Shown: in pieces, positions 16,699 through 25,681 of the stretch | Numbering within the stretch: position 1 is the first letter of the stretch | How the letters are laid out: every line of letters begins with the position of its first letter | The notes under the pieces: model-generated | Seen by the model: only the letters and a program-made list of their open reading frames with translations | Databases searched by the model: none | Told to the model about the DNA's origin: nothing | Position numbers and translations under genes: made by a program | From: CAVQND01 sp049518415 | GTDB taxonomy: Bacteria; Verrucomicrobiota; Verrucomicrobiia; Limisphaerales; UBA8199 | Direction of reading: 5' to 3' | Assembly (NCBI GenBank): GCA_049518415.1 | Contig: JBEKRX010000040.1 | Coordinates: 1-64,000, forward strand | DNA: 64,000 nt

Positions 16699-18027
16699 AT
16701 GATTTCAAAAACTTCCTGCCTCTCTCGCCGGAGCTTTGTTGAGAATTCTGCGCTGGCCCTCGGTTCGCTGGGGGCGCTCGGTGCGGCAACGAGTTGCGGA
16801 GCCGAGACCGCCAGCCCGTCCAGCTTCCCGTCAGCCAGTCAGATCAATGCCCGGCAGTATGGCGCCAAGGGCGACGGCAACACCGATGATACCAAAGCCC
16901 TGCAAGCGGCGTTGGAGGCCGCCCAGGCCAGCGGCCCAGTCTGCTACCTTCCGCCGGGGCTCTACCGTTTGAACGGACCTTTAACAGTCCCACCAGGGGT
17001 GACGCTCTGCGGCGCTTCGGGAGGCGTGCCCCATAGCGAACACCCCATCGGCACAGTGCTCCTGGCCTTCGGCGGCCGAGGCCGGCCAGAGGGTGAGCCG
17101 CTCATCACACTCAAGCCCAATGCCGCGATCCGCAACCTGACCATCCATTACCCGGAGCAAACGCTGCCGGAAGCAGCACCCTACCCCTGGTCCATCCGTG
17201 CGGATGGCGAGTTGTGCCAAATCCTGGATGTGTGCCTGACCAACCCCTACCAGGCCATTGACGTGGGGACTAAGTGGAACGAGTTGCACCTGGTCCGAAA
17301 CGTCTTTGCTTGCCCGTTGAAGATCGGCGTTTACGTTGACCAATGCACCGACATCGGCCGCATTGAGAACGTCCATTTCAATCCGAACTTTTGGACCCGC
17401 ATGGCGCTGAGGCCTGCTTTTCCGGGCGGCGACATCAAGGCCTACCTGGAAAAGAACCTGGTCGGCTTCAAGATCGGCAAGACGGATTGGGAGTTCATCA
17501 GCAACAGCTTCGTCATTTTTCCCCGGATTGGCTTTCATTTTGACGATTTCGGCCATGGGCCAGGCAACGCGGTCATCACCCAATCCGGGAGCGACATTTG
17601 TCCGGTGGCAGTGCGGGTGGATCGAACGCAAGCGCATGCCGGGGTCCAGTTCGCCAATGGGCAGTTCATGTCCACGGTCGAAATCGGCTCTCAGAACCAG
17701 GGTCCGGTCAAATTCGCCAATTGTGGCTTCTGGGGCACTGAACTGACCAGGGAACAAGTCCGGCACGAGGGAGGGAGTTCGTTGGTCCTCACGGCGTGCC
17801 ATTTCACCGGGTGGGACCATGCCGGCAAAGGTGACCCCTGCATCCGGGCCTCGGGTAGGCGCCTGATTGTGAACGGGTGTGAGTTTATGGATGCAGGCAA
17901 GCAGGCAATTATCCTGGAGAAGGGACTCAAGGCGGCAAGCGTGTTTGGCTGCACATTCCGGGGGCCAAACGCGCTCGAGGACCATTCCGGCGCCGATGTA
18001 AAAATCGGGCTGAATACCAGCGCGTGA
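16699..18027 (+). CDS. Tat-exported pectate-lyase-superfamily (right-handed beta-helix) protein
   Basis: A 442-residue protein. ATG 16699 is chosen because it gives a clean twin-arginine signal (LSRRSFVENSALALGSLGAL); upstream in-frame codons lie in a repeat. The motif INARQYGAKGDGNTDDTKAL followed by YLPPGLYRLNGPLTVPPGVTL is the classic start of the Pectate_lyase_3 (PF12708) domain, a beta-helix found in polysaccharide lyases and phage tailspikes. Repeated N-x-x-F and G-x-x-F turns to the C-terminus fit beta-helix coils. The likely site of action is the periplasm or cell surface. Substrate and catalytic residues cannot be assigned. Two small frames follow with stop/start overlaps, suggesting a short operon. 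Confidence 0.82.
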   Translation: MISKTSCLSRRSFVENSALALGSLGALGAATSCGAETASPSSFPSASQINARQYGAKGDGNTDDTKALQAALEAAQASGPVCYLPPGLYRLNGPLTVPPGVTLCGASGGVPHSEHPIGTVLLAFGGRGRPEGEPLITLKPNAAIRNLTIHYPEQTLPEAAPYPWSIRADGELCQILDVCLTNPYQAIDVGTKWNELHLVRNVFACPLKIGVYVDQCTDIGRIENVHFNPNFWTRMALRPAFPGGDIKAYLEKNLVGFKIGKTDWEFISNSFVIFPRIGFHFDDFGHGPGNAVITQSGSDICPVAVRVDRTQAHAGVQFANGQFMSTVEIGSQNQGPVKFANCGFWGTELTREQVRHEGGSSLVLTACHFTGWDHAGKGDPCIRASGRRLIVNGCEFMDAGKQAIILEKGLKAASVFGCTFRGPNALEDHSGADVKIGLNTSA

Positions 18028-18254
18028 CCAGGCAGGCAACGGGTACCGAGGCCCAAATCAAGGATTTGGACCCGTCGTGGAAACCGGCTTCGCTCCGGCC
18101 CAAGGCGGATGCCAAGATCAGGGAGGTTCTCACCGCCTGGGGTGAGCCCACGACCGTCGATGAAGTCATGATTCAGGGGGAGGACCAGGCCTGGGGCACA
18201 AGTCATGCTGCTCCCCCTTCCGACGGCATGGATCTGCACGCAAAAACCCTATGA
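18024..18254 (+). CDS. Possible small hypothetical protein
   Basis: A 76-codon frame starting with GTG 18024 that overlaps the stop of the beta-helix gene, and ending in TGA overlapping the next ATG (ATGA, 18251-18254). The neat overlaps on both sides are the only support. The sequence (ADAKIREVLTAWGEPTTVDEV) matches nothing I know. It may be a chance frame. Confidence 0.3.
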   Translation: MTRQATGTEAQIKDLDPSWKPASLRPKADAKIREVLTAWGEPTTVDEVMIQGEDQAWGTSHAAPPSDGMDLHAKTL

Positions 18255-18703
18255 ACGAGGCACTTTACGATGACGGCAAGATCGCGGTCACACGAAATGA
18301 AGTCCGGGCGAAAGGTTTTGTCCTGTATTTGGACAGCGTCTCTTCCATCAGCGTCGAAACGGTTCGACCGGGGAGGTGGCCGAGCCTGTTGATGGTGGCT
18401 CCAATTCTGGCGTTGCTCGGCCTCGTCCTGTTCGTGAAGCGATGGTTCACCTCCACTTTCGGCCCCTTGATGGGCCAACAGCCGCCGGCTTTGTCCATCC
18501 TGCCCTTCTTCACCATGTTGCCCCTCTGTGCGGGGCTCGTCTTGGCATTTCTCTTCCGGATCAGCCGCCTCCTCCTCCTGACCACGGGCGGTCCGGTGGT
18601 GCTTGCATCGAAGATCAGCCTCACGGAGCCGCACGACACGATAAGCCGATACAAGACCATACGAGGAGCGATTGAGAACGCCATTTCTCTGCGCAAGAGG
18701 TGA
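18251..18703 (+). CDS. DUF6232-like two-helix membrane protein
   Basis: A 150-residue protein: a short beta-rich N-terminus (LYDDGKIAVTRNEVRAKGFVLYLDSVSSISVE), two adjacent membrane helices (LLMVAPILALLGLVLFV and LPFFTMLPLCAGLVLAFLF), then a C-terminal segment (LLLTTGGPVVLASKISL ... TIRGAIENAISLRKR). This order of 'gV.vT..r.......y.l..v.sv', paired helices and a nucleotide-free tail fits DUF6232, whose role is unknown. Start ATG 18251. It may be co-transcribed with the upstream beta-helix protein. Family assignment is from memory of the pattern. Confidence 0.6.
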   Translation: MNEALYDDGKIAVTRNEVRAKGFVLYLDSVSSISVETVRPGRWPSLLMVAPILALLGLVLFVKRWFTSTFGPLMGQQPPALSILPFFTMLPLCAGLVLAFLFRISRLLLLTTGGPVVLASKISLTEPHDTISRYKTIRGAIENAISLRKR

Positions 18704-18807
18704 GCAGCTCGGCCAACGCGAAGCAGAATCCCCTTCGAGGCAGTCCGTAACGCCCACCGGAGACCGTGAACGTGTAGCGGTCGGGGCGGCACCGAACTGC
18801 AAGGGAG

Positions 18808-20694
18808 TCATTTGTTGTTGGCGGCGATGAAATCGTAGAGCCTCTTGGCGATTTCCCTTGCTTCCTCTGATAGGTCGTCAAAGGACTTCATCGCGGATAT
18901 GGCTTTCTCACAAAAGCCGACTTTATCCGATACGGTTCCGTTGTCCGCGTAACTTCGCCGACGCTTCCGCTGACCTTTAAGCACCTTTGCTTTGATAAAG
19001 GCGCCCAAGGGGGCGTGCTCGTAATCCTCTTGTTTGAACTTCAGAAATTCCCTCTCGCCGTACTGCCGAAGCACCGCCCTCAATATATTCGGCGACAGCA
19101 CATTCTCAACCTCCCTGCATTTCAGTGGCCGGTATCTCTCGCGTAGCGTCTCCCCTAGCTTTTCATGCCGTGCACCCTTCCATCTGCTCGCAGTGTCGCC
19201 GTCAGCTATCAGAAACAATTTACCGCACAGTCGATCAACATTGATGGTGTCCTCCTCGCTATCAAGAAAGGACCAATGCGTGATGCATGATCCGCCGTAT
19301 TCCACAAACGAGTAGTGCAAATCCTCCGTAAATCTCGTTTCAGTCACAGGGAGCGTCTCTTGGTACACCTCGAGGTAGTGCTTGAAGTACCGTCTATCTG
19401 TAATGCCCTCCACCCAAATCGTACAGTTCGAAAGAAACACAGAGGAATTGCGGACGCCCAACAGATCACGCGGTCGCCTGTTCTCATTACTGACGTTCTC
19501 CACGTGAAATGTCGGAGTTGCTTCTTCATCCTGGGGAACCGTCTCCAATTCCTTCTGAAAGGTATAAATAGACACGTGGCCGATGTCCTGCGTCAAATCT
19601 AGAAAGTGATTCGAATGTGTAGTAAGGAAGAACTGGTAACCCTTAAAAGCTTCCTCGGCTGAGAAGCATGTGAGTAGTGCCCTTTGCAGGTGAGGATGCA
19701 GATACAATTCGGGCTCTTCGCAAAACAGCAGAACGTTCTGACCCTTATTCCTGAACAGTGGAAAGAGCAGGATGAGGATGGCGTGGATACCATCGCCCAG
19801 CTGACTGACAGTGCGCTGGTGCTCGCCCCCGACTTTGACATCCAGGACCGTTGCGTCGCGTTTAGGAACCAGTTCCACACGATCGCCTGCAAACAGCTTT
19901 TGGCTCAAGAATTGCTGAAACTGGGCAACAACCTGTCGTTCATCGTTGTTGCCAAGGCTAAGGCGCTGTATTTCGCTGTACAGGGTTAAGCCTGTAAACA
20001 CTTGAGGGGGGATAATAGGATAGGGAAAGTAATCATGCATGGTTCTCTTGGCGTATAGGTCGCCGAGTTCCTTTGGCTCATCTCTGAGGCCGTCAAAGTC
20101 CCGGAGACCACGCAGGGTGGGGATATAGACCTTGTTGAATGCGTAGTCTGATTGAAATGAGGCCTCTGCCCGCGACAGAGTGTCCCTCATGCTGTCGAGA
20201 AGGGTACGGAGATTTGCGAGCTCCATTTCCATCGTGAAGGATGAGCCTGCTCCGCGGCGATGTGATGTACGGGCGGCGCCTGGTTGAGCCGCGGAGTTTA
20301 ACAGGTTCTGAACGCGACCAAGGAGCAAAGACGGAATACGTTCTGTCACTACCCGCAGAGAGCCGAGCGTTTGACAGTGCGTTGCAATACTGCTGGCTTC
20401 GCGCAGAACAGGAATGGGTGACAGTCTCTGCAGCTCCTTTATGAACTTGTCTCTTTGGTTTTCGAGCTCGTCGAATGGCCTCCACCTCTCGGCGCCCCAA
20501 TGCGGAATGAACTGAATTCTCTCAGTGGCCGCAAGCAGTCTGAGAAACATGCTCTTCCCGCAATTGTTCGGCCCAACAAAGATGTTCACCTTGGAAAGAT
20601 TCGGCAGGCTCTTGGCCGTGCGGGGGGCTGAGTGGGCGATTTCGTATCGTTGGAACCTGTCGTCCAAAATGATTTCCTTGATGTGGTAGTCCAT
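18808..20694 (-). CDS. OLD-like AAA ATPase with TOPRIM domain
   Basis: A 628-residue protein from ATG 20694 (ATG 20706 is an alternative). The N-terminal ABC-type ATPase has Walker A FVGPNNCGKS (about residues 39-48), a signature-like QLGDGIHAILILLFPL, Walker B NVLLFCEEPELYLHPHLQ and the H-loop FFLTTHSNHFLD. A TOPRIM-type nuclease domain follows: Glu in TIWVEGITDRRYF, acidic pair in LFLIADGD, then CREVENVLSP. This ATPase-TOPRIM order is that of OLD-family nucleases, which cut DNA in phage defence. The VEG..D / VEN..L pattern also recalls the DUF4435 TOPRIM of PARIS AriB. No UvrD-like partner (Gabija) is adjacent. Codon and base use is less GC-rich than its neighbours, suggesting transfer. Confidence 0.8.
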   Translation of the reverse strand: MDYHIKEIILDDRFQRYEIAHSAPRTAKSLPNLSKVNIFVGPNNCGKSMFLRLLAATERIQFIPHWGAERWRPFDELENQRDKFIKELQRLSPIPVLREASSIATHCQTLGSLRVVTERIPSLLLGRVQNLLNSAAQPGAARTSHRRGAGSSFTMEMELANLRTLLDSMRDTLSRAEASFQSDYAFNKVYIPTLRGLRDFDGLRDEPKELGDLYAKRTMHDYFPYPIIPPQVFTGLTLYSEIQRLSLGNNDERQVVAQFQQFLSQKLFAGDRVELVPKRDATVLDVKVGGEHQRTVSQLGDGIHAILILLFPLFRNKGQNVLLFCEEPELYLHPHLQRALLTCFSAEEAFKGYQFFLTTHSNHFLDLTQDIGHVSIYTFQKELETVPQDEEATPTFHVENVSNENRRPRDLLGVRNSSVFLSNCTIWVEGITDRRYFKHYLEVYQETLPVTETRFTEDLHYSFVEYGGSCITHWSFLDSEEDTINVDRLCGKLFLIADGDTASRWKGARHEKLGETLRERYRPLKCREVENVLSPNILRAVLRQYGEREFLKFKQEDYEHAPLGAFIKAKVLKGQRKRRRSYADNGTVSDKVGFCEKAISAMKSFDDLSEEAREIAKRLYDFIAANNK

Positions 20695-21364
20695 ACAATT
20701 CTGCATCCTGTGCCTGTTCGCAGGGACGATTACAGCACCTGCATCCCGAAAATGCAACGTTGAAATCGTGAGGCATTCGGGCAGGCCGTTCGGTGAGTCA
20801 ACGAAGACGCGGGGCGTGATCAATGCCGGGTCTCGTCCTGCGGCGCGCGCCACTTCGAGCAGCTTCGGAGCGCCGTGAATTTCAGACGCCTGGGGCTCGC
20901 ATCTCGACTTCGAGGCCGGGGCGGTGTTCTCACCACGCGGCGGGGAATTCTGCCTTTTCGACGGCCCAACAACTCCGGCACGAACGACGCACCCGGATTC
21001 GCTCGGGCTCTTTGGTGACGCGATGCAACCTGTGGTGTCGCTTTGTTCATGGCTCAGACCGAGGACCCCACCCGTTTGTGGGCACCTGCCATTTTCAAGG
21101 CGGGAAGTCCGCTGGCGAGTCGAGCCGGATTGGCGGTCTGCGCGTCACGCTCCGAGTGCCCGCAACGCACCCCGCACGAGAAACCCTTGCTTCCGATGCT
21201 GAGCCGTATTCGGTTGCGCCTTAGCGCCGGGGGATGCTTCTTTGCCGACGGGCTCGCTTCCGCCCGAAAGCCTTATTCCTCGCGGCCCTCGAAAAGCGGG
21301 CTCACAAAGAGCACTTGGAGTTCAAACAGCCCGTTAGTCAGTTGGACGCCGCTGCCGGCCGCGT
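20695..21364. other. Intergenic region, no gene recognised
   Basis: About 670 bases between two minus-strand genes. Several frames are open on the + strand but none resembles a protein, and the minus frame upstream of the OLD-like start is likewise unconvincing. It may hold decayed genes. Confidence 0.5.
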
Positions 21365-22906
21365 TTACTCGGCATTGGCCTGGGCCACCTTATTCAACCA
21401 GAAACGCTCGGCGGCCCGCTGGTATTGGAGCACCTCGTCCTGCCGGCGGGGGTCGGCCAGCCGGATCTGTGCTAGGCGCTCACGCACCCAGTCGAGGAAG
21501 AACCGGGCGGAACCCCGGCTCACTCTCCGGGAGGCAGGGCCAATTTCCACATAGAATGGGCCGGTGGAGGCAAAGCGGAAGGTGCCGGGCGAATCCACGA
21601 TTGCCCGCACCAGGAACCAGCCGCTCTCTTGGAAAGTGAGCGTGCCCAGGGCGCCGGTCCGCCTGCATTCTGAACCGGTGACTGCGCGCGCCAGGCGGCC
21701 GTTGCAGATGACTTCAACAGACGAAACGGGATCGCGCGAGTCGAGCGCGGCCGTCAAGCTGAGCTCGAGGGCCGCGCCTGGCTCCGCCTTGAAGGTCTGA
21801 CCGGGGAGCTGGCCGTTTGCGCGGCAGCGGAGCAGCGGCCCGTTGGAAACGAACACGCGACCGGCTTGCAAACCTGCCCACCACTTTTCATAGGTTAAAT
21901 CGCCGTCCAGGTGAACGTACATGCGGTTGTAGCCCACCGGGTTGGCCAAGACCCCCGAGGCGCTGCCCGCTGAAGGCGGGAGCCGCAATCCGCAGTTGAG
22001 GAGGTGGTAGTAAATCTCCTGGGTCCAAAAGCCGTTGCCCTGAGGGTCGGGGAAGCGCTGCTTGTCTCGTGCCCGCCCCCAGGCCTCATTGGGCAGGACG
22101 CCACCCCGTTGCATGTGATTGTGCGCCAGGCCGACCGAGTCAACCTGGCCGCTGGCCAACCAAACCGGCGTGTCATACCAGAACGGCTTCTCAATATCGA
22201 CCCAGGCGCCCTGGTGTCGCCGCGCCTCGGCCAGAAACTTCATCGGGCTGGGATACTCCCGTTCGGCGCCGGTGATGGGCAGCGGCTCACGCAGGTTGAA
22301 GAACAGCAACGCCCCGCCTGCCCGTTCATCCTCGCCGCCCATCTGGTGGTAAAACCGGTCGCCGTCAAATTGGACCAGCGGCTCGGCCGGCAAGGGATGG
22401 TTCCGCCACTGGTTCACGGCGTTCCACCAGGTGATGACGGGAGCCACATGCAAGTCCTCCGCCCGCATCAGCAGTTCGATCTCTGCGAGCGGCCGGTGCA
22501 CGTGCAATTCTCCCGACCACCAGCCTTCTTTGGACAGATTGACCAAACGTCGAAGCTGATTGGTCAATGCTGGAGGGCTGTTCTCAGCCACCATCAACTG
22601 GCCGGTCGTGACCAAATACTCCGGCCCGCGGTCAAGCTCCCAGGTGTAGGTGCCGCGGGCCAACGCAAGCTCGGCGACGCCCGCACAAACGAAATGGTCA
22701 TGCCAAAAGGGCAGGCCTTCAGGCCGAACCGGTTTGCCGGCGGCATCCTTCAAGTGGATGCGGCAGGGCACCGGCTTGGCCGTGTCGGAGTCCAAAATGG
22801 TAAGCCGAAGTTGGGCGCCGTGCGCCAGACTCAGAGCGCCCAGGACGGTGGCGCAGGCCCAACTGCAAGCCACCAGCAACACATTCCGGTAAACCACGGA
22901 TGTCAT
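21365..22906 (-). CDS. Exported CehA/McbA-like (PHP-type) metallohydrolase
   Basis: A 513-residue protein with a signal peptide (LLVACSWACATVLGALSLAHGA). Residues about 32-120 form a beta-rich domain (LRLTILDSDTAKPVPCRIHL), followed by GWWSGELHVHRPLAEIELLM, the H-x-H metal motif and helix typical of the CehA/McbA branch of PHP phosphoesterase-like hydrolases. Later family positions are DSVGLAHNHMQRGG and GRVFVSNGPLLRC. CehA and McbA hydrolyse carbaryl, but most relatives have unknown substrates. Here it is an exported metal-dependent hydrolase of unknown target. The VapB/VapC-like gene follows 13 nt upstream on the same strand; this is probably coincidental. Confidence 0.8.
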   Translation of the reverse strand: MTSVVYRNVLLVACSWACATVLGALSLAHGAQLRLTILDSDTAKPVPCRIHLKDAAGKPVRPEGLPFWHDHFVCAGVAELALARGTYTWELDRGPEYLVTTGQLMVAENSPPALTNQLRRLVNLSKEGWWSGELHVHRPLAEIELLMRAEDLHVAPVITWWNAVNQWRNHPLPAEPLVQFDGDRFYHQMGGEDERAGGALLFFNLREPLPITGAEREYPSPMKFLAEARRHQGAWVDIEKPFWYDTPVWLASGQVDSVGLAHNHMQRGGVLPNEAWGRARDKQRFPDPQGNGFWTQEIYYHLLNCGLRLPPSAGSASGVLANPVGYNRMYVHLDGDLTYEKWWAGLQAGRVFVSNGPLLRCRANGQLPGQTFKAEPGAALELSLTAALDSRDPVSSVEVICNGRLARAVTGSECRRTGALGTLTFQESGWFLVRAIVDSPGTFRFASTGPFYVEIGPASRRVSRGSARFFLDWVRERLAQIRLADPRRQDEVLQYQRAAERFWLNKVAQANAE

Positions 22907-22919
22907 TTGTTGACCGGCC

Positions 22920-23237
22920 TCAGACGAACGGGTTCACGACCCGCACGCCCGTCTTGGCGAAAGCGCGCTCATGGCGGGTGCCGACGGTGAGGCCATGCGC
23001 CAGCGCGGTCGCGGCAATCAGGCTATCCTTGATCGGCATGGCCTGATGCGAGCCACGGAGGGCAGCGAGGAGCCAGTCCACGACCGCCGCGTTCGCAGGC
23101 GGGGCCTGGCGCACCAGCCGGTATTCGCCGCAGTCGAGGCCTTCGATCTCGAGCTCCTGTCCCGGCTCGATGCGGTCCTGCCTGCGGATTTTCGCGGGCA
23201 GAACGATTTGGCCTTTGCTGGAAACGCGCGTCGTCAT
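22920..23237 (-). CDS. VapB antitoxin fused in frame to the tail of a VapC PIN toxin
   Basis: A 105-residue protein. Residues 1-55 are a clear AbrB/MazE-type VapB antitoxin: MTTRVSSKGQIVLPAKIRRQ...GQELEIEGLDCGEYRLVRQ. From about residue 66 the sequence is the last third of a PIN-domain VapC toxin: AMPIKDSLIAATALAHGLTV, then TRHERAFAKTGVRVVNPF. In a normal vapBC operon these are two genes. Here a deletion has removed the VapB tail and the first two thirds of VapC and joined the remains in frame. The PIN part keeps one acidic residue (D of KDSLIAA) but lacks the others, so it cannot be an RNase. The DNA-binding half may still fold. Confidence 0.82.
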   Translation of the reverse strand: MTTRVSSKGQIVLPAKIRRQDRIEPGQELEIEGLDCGEYRLVRQAPPANAAVVDWLLAALRGSHQAMPIKDSLIAATALAHGLTVGTRHERAFAKTGVRVVNPFV

Positions 23238-23468
23238 GCCGTACCGTGTAAGAAGCCGTCTTACTACCGCACTGTCAAGCCCGGCATTGATTATCCAATA
23301 AAATCAACGTTTTCAAACCGGCAGGCTGAACCTGCCGAAGTCGGAAGCGAAAGGCGTCCTGATCGGCGCCATGTTCACACCGCCAGAAGCGAAGGTGTGA
23401 AACGGGCCAAAAAGGTTAAATCCGAATGGGTGCGGAGGATTTTTGATTTCCGCAACAGGCACGCAGGC

Positions 23469-24365
23469 TTAACGCTTCTTCGCAAGTGGCTCGGCAGGCT
23501 CCTCGGGGGTTGCAAAGGCAACAACTGGAGGATCAGTGGCCTTAGTAGCACTCGGCTCGGGTTCAGCCTTAGGCGGATTCCTTTTTACGACTGAAAGCAT
23601 ACTGGTGATTGCGCTTTGCACTATTCCCAGGAGGGCAGTGGCTTCTTCCATATCTAACACCGCCTCTGGGTGCGCGATTGGATTGCGATGAAGGTCCTTT
23701 ATCTGCTTCAAGACGGCCAAGATTTTAGGGTCAACACCTTTTACTTTCTCAAGCGCTTCGATGTATTTACCCATATTCCGAGTATGCGGGCGAGCTTTGC
23801 CGCCTGAAATCACATCATAGTATTTGTGCAAAACCGATTCTGTCGCGCGGAGAAAGTGAAATCCGGCTGCCGTAGGCAACTCAAAGGCCAAACATTTACC
23901 CCCTTGCCGAATATCTATCTTGGAATCTGCGGGTAAGAGATCACGTATTGAGGAGGGAAAAACAAGTTCCGCTTGTTCGATTAAGTGGATCGTTGAATAA
24001 CAACCCTTTTGGGACACGTAATATGTATCCATTTGAGAAAGCTCTGCCGCTAGCACAGCCTCAAAACACTTAAGACCATCACTCAACTGGTACGCATCCC
24101 AGGGTGTAATAAGTTTATCTTCCGGTTTGCTGTCTGTCCTGAGCGCGCGGTCCCTAATCTCGCAAATGCATTTCCTCAATTTCTCCGCATCGCCTCTACA
24201 CACCTTAACTGGAATTAGGTTTTGTTCCAACAAATTGGAAAGACGCGTTTCTGCCATGTAGAGCTGATAGATCACCTGCTGAATTTCTGCACCGGCACGA
24301 ATATCCCCCAATGGATGAAGGGTTGTTCCCAAGTCGTAAAAATAATGCGTCGTCGTTCTTATCAT
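23469..24365 (-). CDS. HEPN-like hypothetical protein
   Basis: A 298-residue, mostly helical protein of no family I can name. Near the C-terminus it has LHRNPIAHPEAVLD, an R-x4-H arrangement (R227, H232) like the RNase motif of HEPN domains, in a helical context (EATALLGIVQSAITSML). The tail (about 260-298) is a low-complexity Pro/Glu/Ala/Lys region. Its base composition is much more AT-rich than the surrounding genes, and it sits in an island of toxin-antitoxin and defence-like genes, which suggests transfer. HEPN assignment is inference; it could also be a restriction- or abortive-infection-associated protein. Confidence 0.6.
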   Translation of the reverse strand: MIRTTTHYFYDLGTTLHPLGDIRAGAEIQQVIYQLYMAETRLSNLLEQNLIPVKVCRGDAEKLRKCICEIRDRALRTDSKPEDKLITPWDAYQLSDGLKCFEAVLAAELSQMDTYYVSQKGCYSTIHLIEQAELVFPSSIRDLLPADSKIDIRQGGKCLAFELPTAAGFHFLRATESVLHKYYDVISGGKARPHTRNMGKYIEALEKVKGVDPKILAVLKQIKDLHRNPIAHPEAVLDMEEATALLGIVQSAITSMLSVVKRNPPKAEPEPSATKATDPPVVAFATPEEPAEPLAKKR

Positions 24366-24835
24366 ACCAACTCCATCAACTGACCGTCCGATTGTCTGTT
24401 CAGGCGAAAACAGTAAAGCATGATCAAGCGGCGCGTCAAGCTCCGCATTTAATTTGATGGGCGCAAAAGTCGAGTTAGCTTGCGCTTATTCATTGCCAGC
24501 GAGCCTGAAGTGTGGTTTATTCCGTTGCCGTCTCAGCAACACGACGGCAGGACATCACCGACAGGGCTGGGTCGTGCATTTTGACGCTTTTTGTGTCAAA
24601 AGTTATGACCGACGCCTATTTCTATTTCTGAGTCGAAAGAGCGGCCCGCAGCCCCAACAACTGCCTGTCCTCCGCCGTGCGTGCTCTCCCGTGAGCGAGC
24701 TCACGCTACCGACTGTGCTGAGAAACCCCGGGCCCCCTCCTTAGGCACGGCGCCACTGCAAAAAGACGCTTGCCGAGGGGGCGTGAATTGGGACATAGTG
24801 GCGGAAAGACCAGTGAATCAAAATGTTAAGGAAAC
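24366..24835. other. Intergenic region, no feature recognised
   Basis: 470 bases between divergent genes. I see no convincing promoter, hairpin or reading frame. Base composition changes from AT-rich to GC-rich across it. Confidence 0.5.
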
Positions 24836-25681
24836 ATGGATACAAAGAATCGTACCCTGGTTGAGCGTTTGGCGGTCTGCAGTTGGTCCTTGCAGCCGGC
24901 CAGTCCGCAGGACTTGATGGCGAAACTTCGAGCCACGGGCCTCCGGCGGCTTCAACTCGCGCTGGACCCGTTGCGCGAGTCGCCGGGTGTTTGGGGCGAG
25001 ACCAAGGCGGTCTGCCGGCGGCATGGCATCGCGATTGTGTCCGGCATGGTCGGCTGCCTGGGAGAGGATTACACCACCCTGGAGAGCATCCGGCGCACCG
25101 GCGGCGTCGCGCCGGACGGGACCTGGACCGAAAACCTGAAGAACATCAAGCTGGCGGCGGCGCTGGCCGGGGACCTGGGGCTGAAGCTGGTGACGTTCCA
25201 CGCCGGCTTTCTGCCGCACGAGGAGTCGGACCCGAATTTCGCGAGGATGCTCGAGCGTTTGGCGGCCGTCGCCGAGGTGTTCGGCGAGCGGAAAATGGTT
25301 TTGGGATTGGAGACGGGCCAGGAGACGGCGCCGGTCTTGCTGCGGGTGCTGGCGAAGCTGGGGCGTCCCAACGTGGCCGTCAACTTCGATCCTGCCAACA
25401 TGATCCTTTACGACAAGGGCAATCCCCTCGAGGCCCTGTCCCTGCTGGGGCCTTGGGTCCGGCAGGTGCATATCAAGGATGCCCGGCGCACGAAGAAGCG
25501 CGGCACTTGGGGGCAGGAGGTCATAGTGGGGACCGGCGAGGTGGACTGGCAGGCGTTCTTTGCCACTTTGCGGGAAATGAACTTCCCGGGTGATTTGGTG
25601 ATTGAACGCGAAGCGGGCGACCAGCGGGCGGCGGATATCCGCACCGCCCGAGCGGTCGTGGAAAAGGCTTTTGGTTTATGA
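24836..25681 (+). CDS. Sugar phosphate isomerase/epimerase-like TIM-barrel protein
   Basis: A 281-residue cytosolic protein of the AP_endonuc_2 / xylose-isomerase-like family. Visible family positions: ERLAVCSWSLQPASPQDLM at the start, LVTFHAGFLPHEES, LGLETGQETAPVLL (metal Glu), VAVNFDPANMILYDKG (metal Asp) and VRQVHIKDARRT with GTWGQEVIVGTGEVDWQAF. The pattern is that of 3-keto-sugar or inosose-type epimerases. Its TGA overlaps the ATG of the following Gfo/Idh oxidoreductase (25678-25681), so the two are translated together and probably handle the same sugar or cyclitol. There is no signal peptide. Confidence 0.85.
   Translation: MDTKNRTLVERLAVCSWSLQPASPQDLMAKLRATGLRRLQLALDPLRESPGVWGETKAVCRRHGIAIVSGMVGCLGEDYTTLESIRRTGGVAPDGTWTENLKNIKLAAALAGDLGLKLVTFHAGFLPHEESDPNFARMLERLAAVAEVFGERKMVLGLETGQETAPVLLRVLAKLGRPNVAVNFDPANMILYDKGNPLEALSLLGPWVRQVHIKDARRTKKRGTWGQEVIVGTGEVDWQAFFATLREMNFPGDLVIEREAGDQRAADIRTARAVVEKAFGL

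Noticed and set aside
18808..21364. Gabija or PARIS system
   Set aside because: No UvrD-like helicase or separate AriB gene is adjacent to the OLD-like ATPase; only a resemblance in the TOPRIM part is noted.
20823..21639. Several + strand frames (20823-21224, 21043-21639)
   Set aside because: No recognisable domains, skewed composition, and partly antisense to the CehA-like gene.
22971..23594. 207-codon + strand frame
   Set aside because: Antisense to the VapB/VapC fusion and the HEPN-like gene, running through an intergenic gap.
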